Source: Clostridia bacterium
GTDB lineage: Bacteria > Bacillota_A > Clostridia > Oscillospirales > CAG-272
DNA: 8,895 bases
Direction: 5' to 3'
Assembly (NCBI GenBank): GCA_017445115.1
Contig: JAFSUU010000012.1
Location: forward strand, 1-8,895
Shown piece by piece: positions 5,331-8,895 of this stretch. The position numbers and the translations under genes are program-made. The notes below the pieces were generated by a model. That model had not been told where the DNA came from and searched no databases. It worked only from the letters and a program-made list of their open reading frames with translations. How positions within the stretch are numbered: the stretch's first letter is position 1; the number at the start of each line of letters is the position of its first letter.

Positions 5331-6971
5331 ATGGAAAACAACAGAGTTTGCTGTTTATACCGCGTTTCCACTGATAAACAGGTGGATTACAAGGAAAATC
5401 ACGAAGCGGATATCCCGATGCAGCGCAAGGCGTGTCACAAATTCGCCGAGCAGATGGGCTGGCAGATCGTTCACGAGGAGCAGGAGGACGGCGTTTCCGG
5501 TCATAAAGTACGAGCAGAAAACAGAGACAAGATACAGACGATCAAAGAACTCGCCCGCAAAGGCAAGTTCGACATCCTGCTCGTATTCATGTTCGACCGT
5601 ATCGGTCGTATCGCAGACGAAACGCCGTTTGTCGTGGAATGGTTCGTCAAGAACGGCATACAGGTCTGGAGCACGCAGGAGGGCGAACAGCGCTTTGACA
5701 ACCATATCGACAAGCTGCTCAACTATATCCGTTTCTGGCAAGCCGACGGTGAAAGCGAAAAGACCTCGATCCGAACGAAAACCAGTCTCGGACAGATGGT
5801 CGAAGAAGGACACTATAAAGGCGGCACCGCGCCGGTCGGATATGAACTGGTCAAGAGCGGACGTATCAACAAGCGCAAACACGAACTGTACGATCTGAAA
5901 GTAAAGGAGGATGACGCGAAAATCGTTCTTCTTATCTTCACCAAGTACGTCAACGAGGGTTACGGGGTACAGAAGATAGCAAACTATCTGAACTGCAACG
6001 GATATAAGAACCCCACCGGGAATCCTTGGTCGCACAATACGATCCGAAATATCCTGCAAAACGAGACCTACGTCGGCATCCTTAAAAGCGGCGATACGCG
6101 TTCTCCGCATATCCCGGAACTGCAGATCGTGCCGCAGGAGCTGTTCGACCGAGCACAGGATATTCGCCGTCAGCGAGCGGAGGCAAAAGCCAACACGCCG
6201 AGAGTGCCGATCAATATGCGAGGTCATTCGCTTCTGTCCGGCAACGTATTCTGCGGGCATTGCGGTTCGCGGCTCCATCTGACGACCACAACGCGATATT
6301 ACAAGAAAGCCGACGGTACCGTCGTCAACAAACGTCGCATCCGTTACGCCTGTTACAAGAAGGTACGCAAAATGGCGGACTGCGGCGGTCAGTCGGGTTA
6401 TTCGGCTGAAAAACTGGATCGTATGGTGGAGGAAGTGATCAAAAACGTGTTCAAGCGTATGAGAGGCATTTCAAAAGATGAAATGATCGCTTCGAGATAC
6501 GACAAAGAACTGTCTCTGCGGAAAACCAATCTCATAAAAGCCAATGCCGATCTTGCAAAGGAGCAGGAAAAGCTCTCAAAGCTTCGGGCGGAGGTCATCA
6601 AATCCATTCAGGGCGAGAGCGCCTATTCGCAGGAACTGCTTGCCGGGTTGGTGAACGAGACCGATGAAAAGGTCCGGGAGTTTGAAAGTATCTGCACGGC
6701 GGCGGAGCGTGAACTGGCTGAAAAGCAGATTTTGATGAAAGACCTTAGCGACAGTTATGATGAGATCATTTCCTGGTCGGAGCTTTACGACAGCGCAAGC
6801 TTTGAAGCGAAGAAGATGATCGTGAACGCGATGATCACGCGTATCGACGTTTTCAGCGGATACGAGCTGAATATCGAATTCAATTTCAATATTCGTCAGT
6901 TCTTTGAGGGGATTGCCGATGAGGAAGAAACCGAAGCAGAAGCACACGTCACATTACCGAAAACTGCATAA
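5331..6971 (+). CDS. Large serine recombinase (site-specific integrase/excisionase of the element)
   Basis: A 546-residue large serine recombinase. The N-terminal resolvase domain (about 1-155) carries the catalytic signature LYRVSTDKQ with R11 and S13, and the second active-site pair FDRIGR with R90 and R93. Next come the Recombinase domain (about 165-290; KIANYLNCNGYKNPTG, then ILQNETYVG) and a zinc-ribbon with C308, C311, C341 and C351 (CGHCGSRLHL and later CYKKVRKMADCGG). A long coiled coil (about 395-480; KANADLAKEQEKLSKLRAEV) precedes a C-terminal strand region (MITRIDVFSGYELNIEF). It cuts both strands of paired attachment sites through a phosphoserine link, to integrate and excise the element; TnpX of Tn4451 is the classical relative. 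All catalytic and zinc ligands are present, so it should be active. The start at 5331 follows GAGGGAG, 3 bases after the preceding gene. Confidence 0.92.
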   Translation: MENNRVCCLYRVSTDKQVDYKENHEADIPMQRKACHKFAEQMGWQIVHEEQEDGVSGHKVRAENRDKIQTIKELARKGKFDILLVFMFDRIGRIADETPFVVEWFVKNGIQVWSTQEGEQRFDNHIDKLLNYIRFWQADGESEKTSIRTKTSLGQMVEEGHYKGGTAPVGYELVKSGRINKRKHELYDLKVKEDDAKIVLLIFTKYVNEGYGVQKIANYLNCNGYKNPTGNPWSHNTIRNILQNETYVGILKSGDTRSPHIPELQIVPQELFDRAQDIRRQRAEAKANTPRVPINMRGHSLLSGNVFCGHCGSRLHLTTTTRYYKKADGTVVNKRRIRYACYKKVRKMADCGGQSGYSAEKLDRMVEEVIKNVFKRMRGISKDEMIASRYDKELSLRKTNLIKANADLAKEQEKLSKLRAEVIKSIQGESAYSQELLAGLVNETDEKVREFESICTAAERELAEKQILMKDLSDSYDEIISWSELYDSASFEAKKMIVNAMITRIDVFSGYELNIEFNFNIRQFFEGIADEEETEAEAHVTLPKTA

Positions 6972-6988
6972 CGAAAGGCATAGAAAAA

Positions 6989-7022
6989 GCCCGTCTGTTC
7001 GATTGAACAGGCGGGTTTTTCT
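6989..7022. terminator. Bidirectional intrinsic terminator shared by recombinase and tRNA
   Basis: Arms cccgtctgttc (6990-7000) and gaacaggcggg (7005-7015) form an 11-bp stem with one G-U pair and a 4-nt loop. On the plus strand the stem is followed by ttttt (7016-7020), ending the recombinase operon. On the minus strand it is followed by gctttttc, which suits the end of the tRNA transcript. Confidence 0.85.
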
Positions 7023-7035
7023 TGCCCTAAGGCAA

Positions 7036-7111
7036 TGGTGGACCTGGTGGGATTCGAACCCATGACCTCTGCGTTGCGAACGCAGCGCTCTCCCAACTGA
7101 GCTACAAGCCC
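7036..7111 (-). tRNA. tRNA-Ala, anticodon CGC
   Basis: A 76-nt cloverleaf on the minus strand with encoded CCA (7036-7038). The acceptor stem GGGCUUG pairs with CAGGUCC and contains the G3-U70 pair that identifies tRNA-Ala. The D arm is GCUC/GAGC, the anticodon arm is CUGCG/CGCAG with loop UUCGCAA (anticodon CGC), and the T loop is UUCGAAU. One oddity is an A-C mismatch at the base of the T stem (positions 49 and 65), since the arms are AUGGG and CCCAC. It reads the GCG codon. Transcription would come from the extended -10 promoter near 7385, through the partial copy and the structured spacer, and end at the terminator at 6989-7022. Confidence 0.93.
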
Positions 7112-7113
7112 TT

Positions 7114-7326
7114 GTCAAATGTGTGAAATTTTTTATTGATAGAAGAGATTGGAAACCCGATAAAAATCGGCAATAGTGAGGGGCGTTAATAAAACAACGA
7201 AATGCGGTGTTCGGGCGGGGTTGATTTTATCAACCAAGCGCCGACAGCGCGAAGCGGTGGAGGCGCCGAAATTTCGGGTCAAAACCGAATGAAAACTTAT
7301 GGGGGTGTGTAAAGATGTGAGCCGTG
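7114..7326. other. Non-coding spacer with three hairpins between the tRNA and its partial copy
   Basis: About 213 bases without a convincing gene. It holds three short hairpins: ccgat/atcgg (7157-7161 with 7166-7170), ggttga/tcaacc (7219-7224 with 7230-7235), and the perfect palindrome ccgaaatttcgg (7266-7277). A minus-strand frame runs through it (ending FYRVSNLFYQ) but merely continues from translated tRNA sequence and has no plausible start. It may be a decayed insert or an intergenic repeat. Confidence 0.45.
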
Positions 7327-7350
7327 CTCCCATCTGAGCTACAAGCCCTT
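7327..7350 (-). pseudogene. Partial duplicate of the tRNA-Ala 5' end
   Basis: The minus-strand sequence repeats 24 nt of the tRNA locus (7090-7113) with one mismatch. It covers two upstream bases, the whole 5' acceptor strand and the D arm up to TGGGAG. The match stops abruptly inside the D arm, and the sequence beyond (CACGGCTCAC) has no tRNA character. It cannot fold as a tRNA. It is either the stump of a tRNA gene split by an insertion or one copy of an attachment-type direct repeat. Confidence 0.7.
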
Positions 7351-7381
7351 CTCCCATATTTGCCGTTTTTTGGACGGCTTG

Positions 7382-7390
7382 GCTATTATA
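7382..7390 (-). promoter_or_regulatory. Extended -10 promoter for the tRNA transcript
   Basis: On the minus strand TGCTATAAT provides a perfect -10 (7390 to 7385) with the TG extension. The -35 region at normal spacing is poor (TTCCAT). It lies about 35 bases upstream of the partial tRNA copy, the usual distance for a tRNA leader, and no better candidate is seen nearer the intact tRNA. Confidence 0.55.
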
Positions 7391-7560
7391 GCACAGTTTT
7401 TTCAAAAATGGAAGAGGAAAATGAAAAAAAGATGAAAAAATTTGATATTTTTTGATCAGCGCCCGTGAAGCGTCCGTGTGCGCGCGGGGAAGGGGCGCCG
7501 GCGGCGCCGTTTTCCGGCTGCGGAAGACGGAGATTTTCTTTGCGCGCGAGAAGACTTCGT
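7391..7560. other. Intergenic region between DUF4363 gene and tRNA promoter
   Basis: No gene is seen. It contains a GC-rich perfect palindrome with arms ggcgccg and cggcgcc (7494-7508) and an A/T-rich stretch at about 7391-7455. The palindrome could end the DUF4363 operon, but it lacks an adjacent T-run on the minus strand. Confidence 0.4.
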
Positions 7561-7956
7561 TCAAAAGAACAGTTCAAAGGAGAGCGCGCCGGAGCGGTCG
7601 AGGGTGCCGAGCGCGTCGAAGAGCGTGATCCGGGCGCGGCGGTAGTCCTCGTCGGAGCCGGCGTCTGCGGCGGCACAGAAGAGAGACGCTGCCGTGTGCG
7701 CGCGGTTGACCGTATCGTAGCGTATGAAAAACGCGAGTTTTTCTTCCTCTTTATATATGAGGGCTTCGATCTCTTTTGCGAGGAGGCGCGCTTCCCGTCC
7801 CGCTGCCGCGTCGGTCTTGCCCTCCGGCGTGCGCGCCCACAGTGTAAGCAGTTCCTGCGATACGCGCGCCGTGTACGCCGCGGCGCCGGCGCAGAAGGCG
7901 CAGGTGAGGAGGAGCAGGGCGATGAACAGGGTGAGAAGCAGGAGGGTCCGTTTCAT
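7561..7956 (-). CDS. DUF4363-family membrane-anchored protein
   Basis: A 131-residue protein that starts with a hydrophobic segment (residues about 4-28, LLLLTLFIALLLLTCAF) preceded by MKR. This fits a signal anchor with the rest outside the membrane; a Cys in the segment raises the alternative of a lipoprotein, but no good lipobox is seen. The remainder is helical, with EKLAFFIRYDTVNRAHTAAS and DEDYRRARITLFDAL, the pattern of DUF4363 proteins. In those a helical bundle follows the membrane anchor. Its ATG lies 3 bases after the DUF421 stop, and a weak AAGGA site sits in the end of that gene, so the two form one operon. The DUF421-DUF4363 pairing is common in Clostridia and supports the assignment. 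No biochemical function is established. Confidence 0.8.
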   Translation of the reverse strand: MKRTLLLLTLFIALLLLTCAFCAGAAAYTARVSQELLTLWARTPEGKTDAAAGREARLLAKEIEALIYKEEEKLAFFIRYDTVNRAHTAASLFCAAADAGSDEDYRRARITLFDALGTLDRSGALSFELFF

Positions 7957-7959
7957 ATT

Positions 7960-8637
7960 TCAAAGTTCCTTGTCGCGGAAGACGACCGTTTCTTTCTTTT
8001 TTCCGTCTGAAGTATACAGCAGCACGTCGGTGATCCGCCTGCCGCCGAGCGTTTTCCTGACCGCCTTTTTCGTGACCGAAAGTCTGGTGAGATTGCTCTT
8101 GTGCCACGTGCCGTTGACGATCAGCGGCAGCGACAGACCGGGGCTCTCCTCCTGCGCGCCGTGTTTCGCGCTTTCGTTTTTCTCTTCCGGCTCGCCGTTT
8201 TTTAAGAATACCGACAACTGTCCGCTCTGCTCTAAGATCGCCCAGTCAACTTCCGAGAGGTCGCGCACATTCTTCAGGCGCAGCTGCGCCAGTAGTTCGT
8301 CCGGCGACAGGCGGCAGCGGTACAGCTGTTTCTGGTCGAGACGCCCGCGGGCGATGAGGATCGACGGCGCGCCTTCGATCAGTTTCTTTGCAAACGGAAA
8401 AACCGTGCTCATGCAGGAGGAGATCAACTCCATGAAAATGATCATCGCGACCGGTGCCGCGGCGTGCAGGAGGGGAATATCCGCGTCCGCGATCGGGAAG
8501 GCGGCAAGTTCCGAAAGCAGCAGGGCGGTGACCAGTTCTTCGACCTGCATCTGCCCGACCTGCCTTTTTCCGAGCAGACGCATAAAGATCATCAGGAACA
8601 CGTATACAAACAGAGCGCGCAGCGCGATGACGAGCAT
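7960..8637 (-). CDS. DUF421 (YetF-type) membrane protein
   Basis: A 225-residue protein of the DUF421 family (PF04239; Bacillus YetF, YdfS, YrbG). Three hydrophobic segments at about residues 2-22, 38-50 and 58-80 form the membrane part; the conserved MRLLGKRQVGQMQVEELV follows the first. The family core then appears: EGAPSILIARGRLDQKQL, SPDELLAQLRLKNVRDLSEV, WAILEQSGQLSVF. The C-terminal 70 residues hold a low-complexity Glu/Lys stretch (EPEEKNESAKHGAQEE) and a second small domain (LIVNGTWHKSNL). In Bacillus, relatives affect spore properties or membrane composition, but the mechanism is unclear. The ATG at 8637 is preceded by GGAG about 5 bases away. It is the first gene of a two-gene operon, divergent from the rRNA promoter. 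Confidence 0.9.
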   Translation of the reverse strand: MLVIALRALFVYVFLMIFMRLLGKRQVGQMQVEELVTALLLSELAAFPIADADIPLLHAAAPVAMIIFMELISSCMSTVFPFAKKLIEGAPSILIARGRLDQKQLYRCRLSPDELLAQLRLKNVRDLSEVDWAILEQSGQLSVFLKNGEPEEKNESAKHGAQEESPGLSLPLIVNGTWHKSNLTRLSVTKKAVRKTLGGRRITDVLLYTSDGKKKETVVFRDKEL

Positions 8638-8745
8638 GACTTCTCCGGCTTTTCAGAAGATTTTTCGTTATTTTAACCAAAACCGACCTCCTTTATTCTC
8701 CAAAAAAACCGCACTTCGGCGATTATGCATAAATCGAACAAAAAC

Positions 8746-8768
8746 GGAAAAATTTTTAAAAAAAGGTA
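8746..8768 (+). promoter_or_regulatory. UP-element-like A/T tract
   Basis: A run rich in A and T (aaaaatttttaaaaaaa) lies directly upstream of the -35 at 8769. This is typical of rRNA promoters, where such tracts contact the RNA polymerase alpha subunit. Confidence 0.55.
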
Positions 8769-8797
8769 TTGACAAAAGGAAATCATAGTGGTATACT
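8769..8797 (+). promoter_or_regulatory. Strong rRNA-type promoter
   Basis: TTGACA (8769-8774), a 17-bp spacer and TATACT (8792-8797). With the A/T tract upstream and the pre-rRNA-like leader downstream, this is the likely promoter of an rRNA operon beginning beyond the window. Expected transcript start is near 8804. Confidence 0.85.
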
Positions 8798-8803
8798 ACT
8801 CAA

Positions 8804-8895
8804 GCGCTCGCAAAAAAGAGGAGCGCACACGGTCCTTAAAAATTGAACAACGATAGAGAGAGTACAAAGCACGATTGTGTAAAAGAAATCTCGTA
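8804..8895 (+). ncRNA. Leader of an rRNA operon (5' part only)
   Basis: The leader opens with a 6-bp hairpin, gcgctc/gagcgc (8804-8809 with 8821-8826). It then has GTCCTTAAAAATTGAACA (8832-8849), which resembles the conserved pre-16S segment (GTTCTTTGAAAA-type followed by TTGAACA) found upstream of 16S rRNA in Firmicutes, where it serves antitermination and processing. The 16S gene itself is not in the window, so the identification is strong but indirect. Confidence 0.7.

Larger units (their letters stand above)
495..7015. mobile_element. Integrative mobilizable element (approximate limits)
   Basis: The block contains regulator, toxin, MobC-like protein, relaxase, orphan ParB, small protein and serine recombinase in one direction, with a TnpV remnant at the left. 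It has genes for its own excision and for oriT processing, but no type IV secretion system and no replication initiator. It must therefore borrow a transfer channel. The flanks look chromosomal: a broken oxidoreductase on the left and a tRNA plus membrane-protein operon on the right. Exact ends could not be fixed. The recombinase stop and shared terminator limit the right end to roughly 6972-7035. The left end could be anywhere between about 405 and 925, depending on whether the TnpV remnant belongs to it. Confidence 0.7.

Noticed and set aside
5355..6278. Minus-strand open frame of 307 codons
   Set aside because: It is antisense to the serine recombinase, whose catalytic motifs are intact on the plus strand; codon-use shadow.
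7133..7564. Minus-strand open frame of 143 codons across the tRNA upstream region
   Set aside because: Its middle part (EGLVAQMGAR) is translated tRNA-type sequence, and it crosses the tRNA promoter and partial tRNA copy.
7724..8788. Long plus-strand open frame of 354 codons
   Set aside because: It lies opposite DUF421 and DUF4363, is very rich in Ser and Arg, has no ribosome binding site, and is the shadow of two recognisable minus-strand genes.
1..8895. CRISPR array or other regularly spaced repeat
   Set aside because: No regularly spaced repeats were seen anywhere; the only long direct repeat is the tRNA 5'-end duplication.

Overview
The window looks like a piece of a Clostridia (Firmicutes) chromosome of roughly 50% GC, probably from an uncultured gut-type lineage. 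The evidence is Gram-positive style ribosome binding sites, a DUF421 (YetF-type) plus DUF4363 membrane gene pair, a strong rRNA-type promoter with a pre-16S leader at the right edge, and a mobilizable element of the kind common in Clostridia.

Left flank (1-404): two gene remnants read in different frames and joined near base 105. The first resembles the middle of a type I 3-dehydroquinate dehydratase. The second is the C-terminal part of a PIG3-type quinone oxidoreductase. Neither is complete, so this is rearranged chromosomal DNA. Next come a perfect 19-bp hairpin (495-537), a minus-strand remnant of the transposon protein TnpV with a Trp codon apparently changed to TGA, and a small ORF of unknown function fused upstream of it.

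Central element (about 495 to about 7015; ends not determined): all intact genes run on the plus strand. They are an XRE-type helix-turn-helix regulator, an AbiEii-type nucleotidyltransferase toxin, a terminator, a MobC-like relaxosome protein, a MOBP-type relaxase, a ParB-like protein, a 68-codon hypothetical protein, and a large serine recombinase ending at a bidirectional terminator. There are no type IV secretion genes, no replication initiator and no ParA. This is therefore best read as an integrative mobilizable element: the recombinase excises and integrates it, the relaxase and MobC process an oriT, and a co-resident conjugative element must supply the transfer channel. The regulator and AbiEii pair is the likely addiction or defence cargo. 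It is driven by a promoter whose spacer contains a near-perfect palindrome, which suggests autorepression.

Right flank (7036-8895): a minus-strand tRNA-Ala(CGC) with encoded CCA. A second copy of its first 22 nt (24 nt including two upstream bases) lies 237 bp upstream in the tRNA's own direction, next to an extended -10 promoter. A minus-strand DUF421-DUF4363 operon follows. A divergent plus-strand rRNA promoter (TTGACA-17-TATACT) and leader then run off the end of the window, so a 16S rRNA gene is expected just beyond base 8895.

I did not find a clearly new system. The items most worth following up are the regulator-AbiEii module with its operator, the 25-nt perfect palindrome inside the parB-like gene, and the partial tRNA duplication.
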